Source: Sesamum alatum (taxonomy: Eukaryota; Streptophyta; Magnoliopsida; Lamiales; Pedaliaceae). From it: a DNA stretch of 64,000 nucleotides. The stretch lies in NCBI GenBank assembly GCA_034509735.1, contig JACGWO010000003.1, forward strand, positions 36,974,466 to 37,038,465, in the 5' to 3' direction. The translations under genes and the position numbers were made by a program. Positions 1 through 11,879 of the stretch are shown in pieces. Below the pieces are notes generated by a model that saw only the letters and a program-made list of their open reading frames with translations, was not told the origin of the DNA and did not search any database. Numbering within the stretch: the stretch's first letter is position 1; the number at the start of each line of letters is the position of its first letter.

Positions 1-340
1 AGTTCATCCTTTGTATACGACAAGCGAAGAAAAACCGAGAGCATATACCTTAAATCTCCCCTCTCTAAATCTCCTAGTCTGATCTCTTATCTGTGTGACA
101 TCTCTTGGATCTCGGCCTTTGTGGTGGTTTGAGTAACCGGTGGTGGGAGCCGGCTTTGTGTGTGGCCGTGAGTTCCCCGGATCTTGGCTCCCTGAATCTT
201 AGATATTGATAGGAATTATTTACAATTTTTCATTTGGGTTTTACGTTAAAATCTATAATTCATAGTTAGGTTGATTAATTAGGTTGTAATAGTAAGTTAG
301 GATTTTTGGAAATCCACTGGTGACCCTCCACCCAACAAGC

Positions 341-394
341 ATGTTCAAGAATGCCCTCCGCCGTTGCGTCCTTTGGCTCCAACGCACACACTGA
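341..394 (+). pseudogene. SP1: 5'-truncated copy of the small basic peptide gene
   Basis: This matches only the last part of the SP peptide: from an internal ATG it reads MFKNALRRCVLWLQRTH and stops at TGA 392-394. The first half of the peptide, the leader and the promoter seen in SP5 and SP7 are absent, and the DNA upstream of about 338 is unrelated to the other units. The 3' region is well kept: the AACTTTGTCAGTGTGTGTG block, an ATAATAATAATG run and an AATAAA signal at 526-531. The tail QRTH replaces QRRN of SP5. I read it as a dead 5'-truncated duplicate; a 17-residue peptide could still be made only if an outside promoter drives it. The homology is clear, the lack of function is inferred. 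Confidence 0.75.
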
Positions 395-599
395 AGTCCA
401 ATTCTCCTACAACTTTGTCAGTGTGTGTGTGTTTTATGTTGACAATAATAATAATGTATGGGTTTTAATTGTGGGGGGTTTGCATGTACATTTATTTGTA
501 TGTTTACTCTGTGTGTGATTCATGTAATAAATACTTGTTGTGTCTTGATGTTGATTTATTCTGTCCAAGTACTGAATCTTGTGCTTTCTTGCTCAATTA

Positions 600-858
600 T
601 TTCAATTTAGTGATGAATGCAATTTACCCATTCTGACATAAAAAATGAGTCAAAAATCTTTATGTGAAAAATAATTAATAAATTATTCCTTGTAATCTTA
701 AAATAAAACAAATTACCTCCTGTATTTTCCCTTGATAGGGGTAATTTGCTTTATTTCTCAAAACACAGGGAGATAATTTGCTAATTATATTTTCACAGGG
801 ATTGTTGCTCATTTTTTATATCACAGGGAGGTAAATTGCATTTATCCCTTTCAATTTA
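600..858. mobile_element. Short foldback element, Mutator-like, with 10-base target duplication
   Basis: The element spans 610-848 and is flanked by the identical 10 bases TTTCAATTTA at 600-609 and 849-858. Its ends are inverted copies built on ATGCAATTTACC, and the interior is a series of CAATTTACC / GGTAAATTG blocks that can fold on itself. The uninterrupted site is present in the SP5 unit near 18,895, which confirms an insertion. A 9-11 base duplication with long inverted arms is the pattern of Mutator-like elements. No coding capacity. Confidence 0.8.
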
Positions 859-1130
859 TTACACTAGTCATAAATACTTGGTTTTGATGTTGATTTCGTG
901 GTATTCAAGTAATCCGAATTGAAGATCACATCACAATTCAATTCAATGATGGTCACTCATCATATTTTTTCTTCACTGGCACAGGTTCATAAACTCTTTG
1001 ATCAACGAAGCTGGAGTATCTTACTTTTGTATAATTTATAAGGATGTTCTGCCAATATAATCAATATTATATGAGCAAGAATATAATGATCTTTGTACAG
1101 TCGTTCTTCTGTATCATAATGACAATTGAG
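859..1130 (+). repeat. Tail of the SP1 unit, duplicated downstream of SP5 and SP8
   Basis: The stretch around 926-1130 (CACATCACAATTCAATTCAA, then a tract with CACAGGTTCATAAACTC, then AAGGATGTTCT) aligns with 19,450-19,579 and with 34,895-34,967 plus 35,861-35,987. It is the distal part of the duplicated SP unit, so the unit is longer than 1 kb. No ORF of note. Confidence 0.7.
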
Positions 1131-1159
1131 ATTATGGTTGAAAGAAAGATAACCTCTAA

Positions 1160-1545
1160 CTAATGCTTATGAATCTTGTTCGAACCAAAAATATAAGTTG
1201 GAAGCTCAGCAGTATCAAAATGAGAAATAATAGAAAAAAAACACACTTATGAATTATGTTCGAACCAAAAATATAAATTGGAAGCCCCTCGATTATCTGA
1301 AGCTGAGAAATAATATAAACGCATTTATGAATTATGTTCGAACCAAAAATATAACTTGGAAGCCCCCTGGTTGTTTTAAGGTGAGAAATAATTGAATAAA
1401 ACACAGTTATGAATTATGTTCGAACAAAAATATAATGTGGAAGCCCCCGGTTGTTTCAAGGTGAGAAATAATAGGAAAAAACTGTCTTTCTAGATAATAC
1501 TTATGAGTTTTGTTCGAACGAAAAATATAATTTGAAAGTCCCCAC
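1160..1545. repeat. Tandem repeat, five units of about 78-94 bases
   Basis: Units begin at about 1167, 1247, 1325, 1407 and 1501. Each carries TTATGAATTATGTTCGAAC or a close variant, then AAAAATATAA, then GGAAGCCCC and GTGAGAAATAAT. They are diverged by point changes and small indels. A poly-A run follows at about 1546-1567. This is a small local satellite; no gene. Confidence 0.85.
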
Positions 1546-1808
1546 AAAAAAAAAAAAAAAAAAAAAAGTAGTTAAAACAGATTTCATGTTCATACAATAT
1601 ATATACATCAAGTGTCTCTTAAGCATATACATAAATTAGTCAATTATCTTAATAGCTTTGAATAATTGTAACTATAGCTTGATAGACCAGTTAGCATCAA
1701 AGTCTGGACAAATGACGTACGTACTAGGTTAATAATAATGTTTGTAACGAGGGAAGAATCTGTCTACATAGGGACAATCAACCGCCATGTGGACATTTTC
1801 TCCAACCG

Positions 1809-1920
1809 CACGTGTACCCATCCTACGTGGACGAATCAAAGGCAATCCTACCCCACTGTCAGAGGTACCTGTGACCGTTGATTTACCTGCTTCCGAAGGG
1901 CAAGAGATTCCATATAAATA
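1809..1920 (+). promoter_or_regulatory. Promoter of SP2
   Basis: Contains a palindromic G-box CACGTG (1809-1814), the family CCTACGTGG box (1822-1830), a GACCGTTGAT block (1873-1882, a MYB-core-like CCGTTG) and TATAAATA (1913-1920) followed by the shared ACTCGCATCTCTCACT start region. Order and spacing match the other SP promoters. Confidence 0.65.
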
Positions 1921-1975
1921 AATACTCGCATCTCTCACTATCAGCAACTCATCTCTCTCCTTCTAAATCGCTAGA

Positions 1976-2215
1976 ATGAAACCCCGCTTTAGCGCAGTAA
2001 TGGAGGAAACAAACAAAACAACCGGTTCTGGTTCGCCGCCATTTTCAGAGGAAACTATGATATTTGCTGCGACTCCAGTCCGAGGAGGCGTTCTTGTCCT
2101 CCCTCTTTTGCATGTTCAAGAACGCATTCGGACTCTGTGTCCTTTGATTCCGACCGGAAATTTGAACTCGACATTAATTTGCCTTCTTCTTATGACACTT
2201 CTTCAGCTCAACTAG
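1976..2215 (+). pseudogene. SP2: frameshifted copy of the small basic peptide gene
   Basis: By alignment the ancestral start is the ATG at 2057, which lies 144 bases from the TATA box as in other copies. Reading is normal through TPVRGG, then about a dozen bases encoding the K-R-R-M stretch are missing, and the frame shifts. What should read FSSLFxMFKNA is instead read as VLVLPLLHVQER. The frame stays open to 2215, giving 53 residues from 2057, or 79 from an extra upstream ATG at 1976. In the ancestral frame the sequence after the deletion still reads FLSSLFCMFKNAF, then hits TGA. The promoter looks intact, so a transcript is plausible; the family peptide is lost. A recoded product is possible but unsupported. 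Confidence 0.7.
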
Positions 2216-2423
2216 AGTCTATATATAGCTAGTAGTGTCTCTGTGTGTGTGTGTCTTGTTTTGATGTTGATGTACGTATGCTATCTAAATTCTGAGTGAA
2301 GAGTGATGTATTAATATGAATCATGAACGTAATTACATATGATCTATTCGTATTTTACTGAGAAGGTAATAAATTCATGCAAGTGGAACGTGGCAGTCGG
2401 ATGATCGATGGTAAGAAAAGTAT

Positions 2424-2780
2424 TAACTTATAGGGTAAATTAGATCTATCTCCCCTGAGGTTTGACATAATTATAAATACTCCCTGAGGTTTGTAATCAT
2501 CTAACAAATAATCCATTACCATTCATTTTTATGGGTAAACTGACAAAAATGCCCTTATGCATTGAATTATTTTTTATTTAATTCTTAAAATTTTTTGGAC
2601 TACAATGCGTAGGGAGAGGTTTTTTAAGTTTTACACAGAGGAGGAATAATGCACTTTGCCTCGAGTGATTTTTGTAAAATTTTAATAAAAAATTTAAGGA
2701 CAAAATGGTCAAATAATGAGGGAGTATTTATAATTATATCAAATCTCAGAGGAGGTAGAAGTAATTTATCCTAATTTATA
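2424..2780. mobile_element. Foldback element with near-perfect 9-base target duplication
   Basis: The element (2433-2771) starts GGGTAAATTAGATCTA and ends with the inverted counterpart TAATTTATCC. Flanks are TAACTTATA and TAATTTATA, a 9-base duplication with one mismatch. The arms carry the CTGAGGTTTG / ACAAATAATCC type of sequence seen also near 27.6 kb. No coding capacity. Confidence 0.65.
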
Positions 2781-4510
2781 ATAAGCAGTCGAAATTTTGT
2801 TACTCTTTGGAGTACATTAGTCATCGAGTGGGACAGTGGATATATAGCCTGCCTGATTCAAAGTACAAGTTTTACAACAGCTCTAAAGTTTTCTTTTTAT
2901 TTTATTTTTGTTCAAGAAAACCAAAAGAACAGGGAGAAAGACAGAGAGAGAGAGAGGGGGCTCATACAAGCGACACGAAAAATTTATCAACCCTAACATT
3001 ATGCTTAATAGTTGATACTGAATAATCTAATATTCGATTTTCTTCTCTAACGAAAAAAACTTTTAGATCGGTCAGTCAATCAGAAGTGGCTATTTTGGGC
3101 AATGCAACACGATAGTGAGCCATTTTGAGTGTCGATATGCAGTGGACTAGTTTGAATTGGCTCAAGTTCGACCTGACCCACAAGTAGGTTGACCAAATCC
3201 ATCGATTGTGCATGTTGTGGGTGCGCCCATGCTCACCATGCATGTAGATTGGTTCAATCAAAATTTGTTTTTTACATATATGTAAGCCAAATAAATAAAT
3301 AGAAAAACGACATTAAAGACAAAAGTTGCATTCAATTTCTAGTTGGTTCTTTTTAATAAAAATAGTTCAAACAGAAGCTGAACAACTTCTTAATACAAAA
3401 ATAGAGGCTGTTAGCCTCAGTTTTTCTTTTTTCTTTTTTTTTAATATCTTAATATTTTAGTTTTAAGTTTATAAATTAATGAATATTTCAATATATTATT
3501 TTAACCATTTAGTATTATAAGGAGAAGTAAAAACTAAAAATTTCAACTTAAATCTAAATAAAGTAATAAAATGTGAAAATAAATCAAATTAAACTAAAAA
3601 TATATTAATAGTCTTAAAATAACTCTCCAACCAATGATTTTTCAAGACAATAAAAAAATAAAAAATCACACAGAATTTAATAGTATTTAGTCAAAATAGA
3701 TTCAATTATTATCAAATACCATCCCGCTTGTATTATATATATATATAGAACAATCAGTTCACTCTTAATCTTTTATTAACAACAAAAGTCTTATTATATG
3801 CTTTAGATAATTTTACTTTTTCTTTTTCCATCAAAAAAATATCCAAAATATAAAACAAATATCTCTTATACATATAAAAATTATTATATCATACATACAT
3901 ATTATACTAATTTACCGTAAAGAAAGTGGAGAAAATATTTTATGAGTAATAAAAGAAGATTTTAGTTTTTAATGGAGAAAATAAGATAATTTGATAAATT
4001 AAATAAAAATTAATACTATAAATTAAAAATATAAGATAGTTTATATATTTTTATTAATCGATTATTATAAAATTTAAAGCACTAAAAAATATGTGTATGC
4101 TAACTTATTTTATTTGTAGGAATATATAACGTTATGTTCTTTTGTTCTTTTTTTTTCTTTGTATAGTTTAGTCGGAACACATTGAGAAGAAATGTAAATA
4201 TATGAGATATTAATTAAAAGTATATTATTTAAAATAAGATAAGATTTAAGATGAATATAAATCATATGATAACAATACGATGATGTAAGCTATTTTGAAT
4301 TTTTGTATTTATTATTTGTATAAAAAAATATAGAAGATCATCAATAACCAATAATTGGTTGAATATTAGATTTCATTTACATATGTATTAATTTATACAT
4401 ATATTATACAATACTAATAAAAAATATCGTAATTGTTATTATTGTCTTGAATATAATTTATGTATTATCAAAACTTTTATATATATTTATAAAGAATTCT
4501 AATTTTTTAA
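2781..4510. other. AT-rich intergenic stretch
   Basis: No gene seen. Contains a short GA run near 2944-2956 and many A/T tracts; short ORFs here have no recognisable content. Confidence 0.5.
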
Positions 4511-4609
<99 letters not shown>

Positions 4610-4610
4610 T
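4511..4610. repeat. (ATT)n microsatellite
   Basis: About 32 uninterrupted copies of ATT run from about 4511 to 4608. The long poly-Tyr and poly-Asn frames across it are artefacts of this repeat. Confidence 0.95.
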
Positions 4611-4795
4611 ATTGCGGTCGAGCGCGGTCTGTGCGGTCCACGTAAGTGTAAAACCAAACCTGATTGCGAAATTGCGGTTTTATTTTTACTAGCCCAAGAC
4701 CAACGCAACCCATCCTTAACCCGCTAATTGCGGTGCGGTTTGGGTTGGATCGATCGATTGGGGCAGTCCGGTAATTTAATTGAACACCCCTATTT
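4608..4795. repeat. Dispersed-repeat fragment with GCGGT motifs ending in ACACCCCT
   Basis: Directly next to the ATT repeat lies sequence with repeated GCGGT blocks and GCGGTTTGGGTTGG, ending GAACACCCCT. Ends of this kind (CACCCCT) occur on hAT-like elements elsewhere in the window. The left end is not visible, so it is probably a truncated copy. Confidence 0.35.
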
Positions 4796-4799
4796 ACTA

Positions 4800-5740
4800 G
4801 AACATCTCAAACAGAGAAATCTATCCTTTGTCTTCTGGCTGCAGGTATGCTCCCATAAGAATTTAACATGTTCCATTCCTTTGTAATCATTAGATGGAAA
4901 TAATGGACGAAAAAACTATTTTTGGTGAAGGAATATATTCATTCTTCACTTAGGTGGTGAGATTTGGGGAACTTCAGTGCCTATATCACATTAAGATGCA
5001 TAGTATTTCTCCATTAAAGAACTATATTGATGTATTTGATTGTTTACTACATTCCACTTATTATAGTTGGTTAAAACTATCCAAACACTTATAGACTAGA
5101 GCAATTGTTTTTTTGCCAGTGCTTGTTCTTGACGTGTTCCTTTGACCTACAACATCTTCACTGAAGAGAGGTTGAAATGGTTGACGAAAAAGATAAGTTA
5201 TTTGGATTTGGAGGCACCTATTGGTTATGGTATGGTTAAAATACTAGGCGAGAAAGCTGGTTGTTTATTGCAGGAGTCACATATTATGAACTGCTCTTTG
5301 CTCTTGCGTTCCTATTTTCATCGTGGAAATGCTTTCATTTAGCTCATATTTTGAGGATATCATTCCATGTTTTGTACATTCTGCCACAAAATAAAGAATC
5401 CATTATGATCTTTGATATGCTTAAGTATATCTTAGCAATTTATTGTTTTTGGAGGGAGGAAAGGTAGATGCTCTTTTATTGTGCTTTATGGCTTAAGAAA
5501 ATTTACGTGGGACTATTCTATTCAATCTTGTTCTCTTTGTTGTACAATCTTTAAGTTTGTGGTGAATTACATAATTCATGATAAGTTAGAAAGTCGCATG
5601 TTCTGCAGTTTTGTGCTCTATATTGTGTGCCAATATGCATCAGGATGTATATATGTACATATATATGGGGATCGAATGTTATTAGTTATTTGTTTTCTTT
5701 TCCCGTATTTTTTACTTTTATATGATCTAATTAATTAGTT
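4800..5740. other. Unassigned stretch with short open frames, possible gene relic
   Basis: Less AT-rich than its surroundings. Short frames at 5142-5342 and 5261-5467 include a hydrophobic run (YYELLFALAFLF), and there are exon-like edges (a CAG ending near 5272). I could not assemble a convincing gene model or recognise a family. It may be a decayed gene or simply non-coding. Confidence 0.2.
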
Positions 5741-7019
5741 TATCTTGGGACAGAAAATGTTGGCCCAACAACAAAATGAGAGAAAAAAGAAGAAAAAAAA
5801 ATAGAGAGATGGTCGGGGCAGGGTCCAGACCCGACCCAAAAATCTGGGCCTCAACAGTATAGCTCCGGATCTTGGACCCATCGGGTCCTGGGCCCATTGG
5901 GTATGAACCTACTGATTGATAAGCCTATTTGAATTGATCACTTGTGATTTCTCTCGTCATTCAATGTTTTGTTTTTGAAGGAGGTCTGACCATTTCACCA
6001 TCCTTTTTTATCGGACCTACTTATTAAATTACTTAATCATATGATCAATATGTGAAAGTCATAAGACCTAACTAATTATTTTACATCAAAATATATTCTG
6101 TGATCAAATTTCCATCCATATAATTAAAATATTAAACACTAATTAATTAGATCAAATGATCTCATACCGAAATACATACGAAAAGATAATAGATAGCAAG
6201 TAAAAAATATCATAGAAGTAACAAATATAACGAATAAGTGCGATTCAAATACAAAAGGAATTTTAAAGTAACAAATATTTTATATGGAGAAACATTTAGA
6301 AACAACTACCACTAATTATATTTATATATATATATATATCGTTACAAAAATATATACATATATATATAACTTTTTTTAATAATTAATTCTCATGGTAGAA
6401 GATAAAAATTTGTTGCACATACCTAAAATCATGATAATATTAATTAATAGATGTCAAATTTAACTTCTTACATTAATTCATTTAATGATAATTGATGGAA
6501 TTTGTCGCGAGCTTTAAGCCGCGATAATTCGTAATATAAGGGATAATTTTTTTTTTATTTTTTTGTGTGTATGACGAAAAAATCAATTTAATCATAGCTG
6601 AAGTTGAATAACATCACGGTTAGTTTTGAGCAATAAAACTTGACATTGTGTTTGGTTTCGTTTTTGGAATATTTTATTTTGTTTTATTTTGTTTTGTGGA
6701 GATAAAGAAAGAAAGATAAAGAAAGATAAGTGTGTGTTAGAGATATGATGTATGTTTGGATTTGTTTTTTGAGTTAATTTTAAATAGTATAAAAAATATA
6801 TTATATTTATTGTGTTGTATATTTAGAAACAAAAAATATTTTTCATTGTCAAATCATGTCTCTTTTATATATTTTTATATAGTAATATTTGAAAATAAAA
6901 AAATCGACTGGGGTCATGAATCACATTGAATATGAACCGCAGGATACGTATTAGATGGACGGAACACAAAGTTCACAGGTCAGCCGACAACTTCATCTAG
7001 CTCCGCAGAAGAAACTAAC
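5741..7019. other. AT-rich intergenic stretch
   Basis: No gene seen. A short GC-richer patch near 5815-5900 (CCCGACCC, TCGGGTCC) looks like a repeat fragment. Confidence 0.4.
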
Positions 7020-7440
7020 CTCTTCATTGCCCAGTACCATTATTTTTATTGGATTTTTTATTTATTTTTGGTGGGCGATGAATTTTGGAAAAAACTGCCG
7101 TCTTGCAGTAATGTTTTATCACACATCATCCGATCAAATCAAGTCAGTGTAAATTTTAGTTGTAGAATAATTTCATTTGAATAAAAATAAATGTATTTCA
7201 CTTTAATAAAAACATATCGTATTATCTATAATTATTTTTAAAAAAAAATCCTTACCTAACACTGTTTATACAATCATTAATTATCAACTATTATACTTTT
7301 ATTTCACTATCGCTTACTGAAAAAATTCTCAATTCGACCAAACTTATCTCACTTCTTTTTTATTTTATTTTTTTTCCTATTAAAATATGCTAAGATCCAT
7401 GAAAACACAAGCAATTGTCTAATTCCCGTATACAGATGGG
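7020..7440 (+). repeat. Orphan upstream arm of an SP unit (no peptide gene follows)
   Basis: Aligns with 11,880-12,258, the arm just upstream of SP3: shared landmarks are TATTTTTGGTGGGCGA, CTTGCAGTAATG, TCAAATCAAGTCAGTGTAAA, a CTTACCTAACACTGT tract and GCAATTGTCTAATTCCC. In the SP3 unit a TATA box follows at once; here the sequence departs after AATTCCC and no peptide ORF is present. A shorter piece of the same arm lies at about 14,380-14,440 before SP4. Confidence 0.7.
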
Positions 7441-7864
7441 CTGTGGCAGTTCATATATGATGCACAATTAAGTTTTGTGAACCGTCAGATGAAATTATTG
7501 TATATGTATGATTGATAGACCAAAGATTTCCTCATCAAGAATTAAATTAATAGCATGCAAATAGTTGAATTAATATTTTTATATGTAATGTGATAAGTCC
7601 AAGAAACCCACAACACTGATTTATATTTTATATAATAAGTTGGGCAGATCCTGATTTTATTATGATGATATATATACCAAAAGTATAGATCTTTGCTATT
7701 ATAAAAAAGTTCTTTTTTTACTCACAAATAACGGTTAATGACAATCGTATCAATTTTTCGTAATGCCAAAAATAACTTTCAACTGATAAGATAACTATTT
7801 TATTCAATTTTTTGAATTTTATATTAATTGATAAACAGTTTTTTTCTTTCTTTCTTTCTTTTTT

Positions 7865-8108
7865 CAATGAAAAAAAATACAAGAAGCCCCCATGTGATAT
7901 TGTAAATGAACAAATTATCCACTTATGAAAAATAAAATAACAATTTACCTCCTCGTATTTTTTAAAATGGAGCAATTTACCCCATATCGAGGGAGGTAAA
8001 TTGCTTCATTTTAAAAGATACAAGAAGGTAAATTGCTATTTTTCTTTCATAGGAGGGTAATTTGCTCATTTATAATATCACAGGGAGATAAATTTCATTA
8101 AACCCTTT
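7865..8108. mobile_element. Foldback element of the CAATTTACC / GGTAAATTG family
   Basis: Inverted arms with AGCAATTTACC and GGTAAATTGCT around a centre near 7990, ending CATTAAACCC. Same family as 600-858, 17,805-18,080 and 30,445-30,729. The left end is degraded, so no clean duplication is visible. Confidence 0.65.
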
Positions 8109-9512
8109 TTTAACGTGATGTGTTAGTTTATATAGTTTACTTTTATTTATAATATATTTTAAAATATAAAAAAATATTTATTATATATCTACAAAAACAA
8201 CGTGTCAAGATGATTAATTTGGTATAACGAAATCTACCAAATTAGATTTACGTCACTTCATTACCATCATATTTGTTTCTTCCCACATCCTCCAGGGCAG
8301 TATTTTCCAGTTTTGCGGCTTGCTTTATTATTAATTTATCCTTTTCAATTATGTCCCTTCCAAATCCAACCAAATTTTTCCGACAGTTTTCCTGTCTGAC
8401 GTGGATAGGGGAGATAACCCCATTTCCTGGGGCTGAGTCTGGTATTTTTTAAACATATAATTTTATGATATATAAATATATCAAAAACATAAAAAACTAA
8501 TTGATTAGGGTCCACAATATTGATTTAATTAATTATGACTAACATTATGTTTTACAAAAAAAAATTATGTGAAAATTAGTTTTTTTTTTTTTTTTTTTTG
8601 AGTTTGAACGAGATCAAACTATTTTTTTCTCCAATTCACAATTAATCAATATCAATAAAATTACCAAAGTTTACCATGATCAAAATAAGGATGAGGACAT
8701 ATAAATCCAATAAACTTAAATTTTCATTGATTGTTTAGTTTTATTAACTCTTCTAATATAAGTTCGATAGAACATAAATTATTTTAATAAAAAAAATAGT
8801 TTTTATACTAATATCTATGTAACAAAATCACATATCAATATTACATCACCTTATTATATAATGTTACTATATAACATAATTTTTTATCATAAAATTAATA
8901 GTATGGTATCATACTTTTGTAGAATTGTTACCAAAAAGGAAAAAAAATGTGAATATTACAGAACTACAACTAACTAATCAATATTGAAGGAGTACAAATA
9001 TATATAATATAATAAAATCAATAAAAAATAGGTTTAGCAAACGATAAGATTATAAACTATCAAACATGATGAGTTAAGTTTTGGTTTAAACGATATTATA
9101 TATTATTCTATTTCCATAACTTCGATGTCATGGATGCCCACTAAATCATAAGGAAAATAACTATTGATCAAAAATACAAAATTAATGTAATTCTTCAAAT
9201 TAATATCTGGAAGTCTGCCAAAAAATTTATAAAGTTATCACTATAAAAAATGAATCAAATATATATCTTACTTGTGCATGCAAGTAATTATTTAAATTAT
9301 TATGTAGATATATATATATCGATTATTTTATTAATTTTGTATTAATTGTGCTTTTTCTGTTCGACTATCTAATATAATATTTGTATTTTTTTAATCTAAT
9401 GTCAAAATTATATAGTAAAATTTCTATCGTTGTTTACTCTTTGCTACTTTTGGTCCAAATCTTCATTGCCCCTTATGCTATTGTTTCACCCATAGACTAA
9501 AATATTAGCTCG
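8109..9512. other. AT-rich intergenic stretch
   Basis: No gene seen; long A and T tracts only. Confidence 0.4.
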
Positions 9513-10348
9513 TAATCTCAAACTCAAAGGACTTCTTTGAAACTTGTGAACGCATAAAATAAAATAAATGAATTTGTTGTATGTTGCTTGGAATTGCATG
9601 CTAAAAACTTAAGCATGAAATGTAGAAAATACATTAAGCAACAAAAAAAAATTCAAATAGAAGTTAAACTCATCGAGAAACCAAAAAACAAATTAGAATT
9701 AGAAGTAAGCTATGACAAAAACTTGAACAAATTAAAAAAAAAAAAAATCCCACTACATATAGTTAAATGAGATAAGAAAGGTGGACATTATCTAATCTCA
9801 AACTCAAAAAACTTTATTGAAACTTACAAGCACACATAAAATAAAAGTATAAGGGTTTGTCGTAAGTTGTTGGAATAGCATGCTCAAAACTTAAGGCTAA
9901 AAACTAGCGAAAACATTAACTAACAAATAAAAATTCAAAAAGAAGTTAAATTCTTCAACAAAACTAAAAAATAAATTAGAAGTAGAAGTAGGCTATGACA
10001 AAAACTTGCACAAATTAAAAAAAATTCCCACGATATATAGTTAAATGAGATGTGAAAATGTGAACATCATATAATCTCAAACTAAAAATACTTCTTTTAA
10101 ATCTGGAACGCATAAAATAAAAGTAAAAGAATTTTTCGTACGTTCTTTGGAATAGCATGCTCGAAACTTAAGCCAGAAAAGTAGAAAAAATATTAAATAA
10201 ATAAAAATTCAAAAGAAATTAAAATCATCGATAAAACTAAAAGTAAATTAGATTAGAAGTAGAATATGACAAAAACTTAAACAAATAAAAAAAAAATATC
10301 CCACTATATATATACTTAAATGAGATGGGAAGAGGTGGACATCAAATA
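9513..10348. repeat. Three diverged tandem copies of a unit of about 280 bases
   Basis: Units begin at TAATCTCAAACT near 9513, 9793 and 10,072. Each contains AGCATGCT (or GCATGCT), AACTTAAG, TATGACAAAAACTT, CCCAC and TTAAATGAGAT in the same order. The copies differ by many point changes, so this is an old local duplication. The small frame at 9588-9770 in the first copy is not kept in the others. Confidence 0.8.
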
Positions 10349-10519
10349 ATGACAAAATGCTTAATTAATTCCATGGTATTAGGCAAAATTTTAGTGATTA
10401 TTTATTAGTTACACAATGATCTCGCAATTTTAATAATTAATTTACTTATTTTCTATATAAGATAGCCAAAAAATTATGAAAGAACATTTGAAAAGAAATC
10501 TATGGAGAAATAATTGATT

Positions 10520-10740
10520 TAAAACATAAATTGTTTAATACATAGAAAGATTATTTTAGCATAATTAGCAATTATTTTTATGATTGAAGCCAATGATTCC
10601 AAAATTAATTATGCTATCTAATATGACATATACATAAATGTTTAATACATAGAAAGATTTATTTAGCACAATTAGAAATTAGTTTTAGTGATTGAATTCA
10701 ATTATTCCAAAATAAAATATGCTACCCAGTATGACATTTT
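10520..10740. repeat. Two tandem copies of a unit of about 110 bases
   Basis: Both copies run from TTTAATACATAGAAAGAT through a TTCCAAAAT block to TATGACAT. No gene. Confidence 0.6.
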
Positions 10741-11622
10741 AGTATTATATATAAAATAAAAGATATAATCTCAATAAATCCCTTTATTATATTTTATATG
10801 TAGATTGAATAGACAAATTAAAAGACAAAGTTAGCAATCAAAAAAATTATTATATAAAACAAAAGACAAAGTTATGAAAGGGAAAATAATTACAAAATAA
10901 CATTTTATGAATAAGGGTGTCATATTATAATTAGGAACCAAAAAACGAAAACAATTTCTAAATGAAATATTATATTGTAATAAAAAGTATATCACAAATC
11001 ATAATATTTAGAATTTTATAACTAAGCTGATGTAAATGGCATTTAATAAGTAGATGACTAGATTTTAGAAAATTTATATATATGGAAATTTGTATGTACC
11101 AATAGGAATATTATTATAATTAAAAAATTCAAAATTTTCACAAATTAGCATTTACAAAAATGTCAATAAAAAAATTAACCCACTTTTAAAAATAAGTGTT
11201 GAGTTAAGGTAAAGATGATCATATCCAAAATTATGAATTTCAAATAGATAATATTGATATATGTATATAAAGTCAAAATACACTATTTTTAAGTCAACGC
11301 CAAAGCTACACTAATTCTATGAGGAAGTTATATTTCTATTAATATTTTTATTTATAAATAAGAAAAAACTAATTAAATTTTAAAAATTTAAGTGGTGAAC
11401 TAAAATCAAGGAAATCATATTCAAAAGTATGGATTAAAGATAAATAATATGATAAATATAAATATATAAAGTTCGTTAACTAGATTTATTTATTATATTA
11501 ATGACGCTAAGTTCTCCATGCATTTACGAAAAAAATTTAGAATGCATTGTAAAAATTATTTAAACACTTTAAAAAAATCGATATATACAGTGCATACTAT
11601 AAATATACATGTGGGGTGAAGG

Positions 11623-11664
<42 letters not shown>

Positions 11665-11879
11665 TAGAATCAATATTCTCAAAATCAAAAAATATAACGA
11701 TAAATTAATTAGAGATGTAATTTAAAGAGGCCAAGTACATTGAAAATTATAACATACGCTATTAATACCTATTTACCAAATCTAATATTTTTATAATTAA
11801 AAAAATTTAAAATTCTAAGAATTTAAAATTTTGTTCAAAATTGAACTATTGAAGTCAAAGACTTTCTTCAAATAAATTG
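10741..11879. other. AT-rich stretch with an (AT)n(GT)n microsatellite
   Basis: No gene seen. An alternating AT then GT run lies at about 11,622-11,664. Confidence 0.5.

Noticed and set aside
1160..1545. CRISPR-like repeat array
   Set aside because: The whole unit of about 80 bases is repeated with no unique spacers, and the context is a plant nuclear genome.
4447..4708. Poly-Tyr and poly-Asn open frames on both strands
   Set aside because: They are only the ATT microsatellite read as codons.
5142..5467. A membrane-protein gene in the 5.1-5.5 kb frames
   Set aside because: Short frames in different phases with no secure splice model and no recognisable family; kept only as an unassigned stretch.
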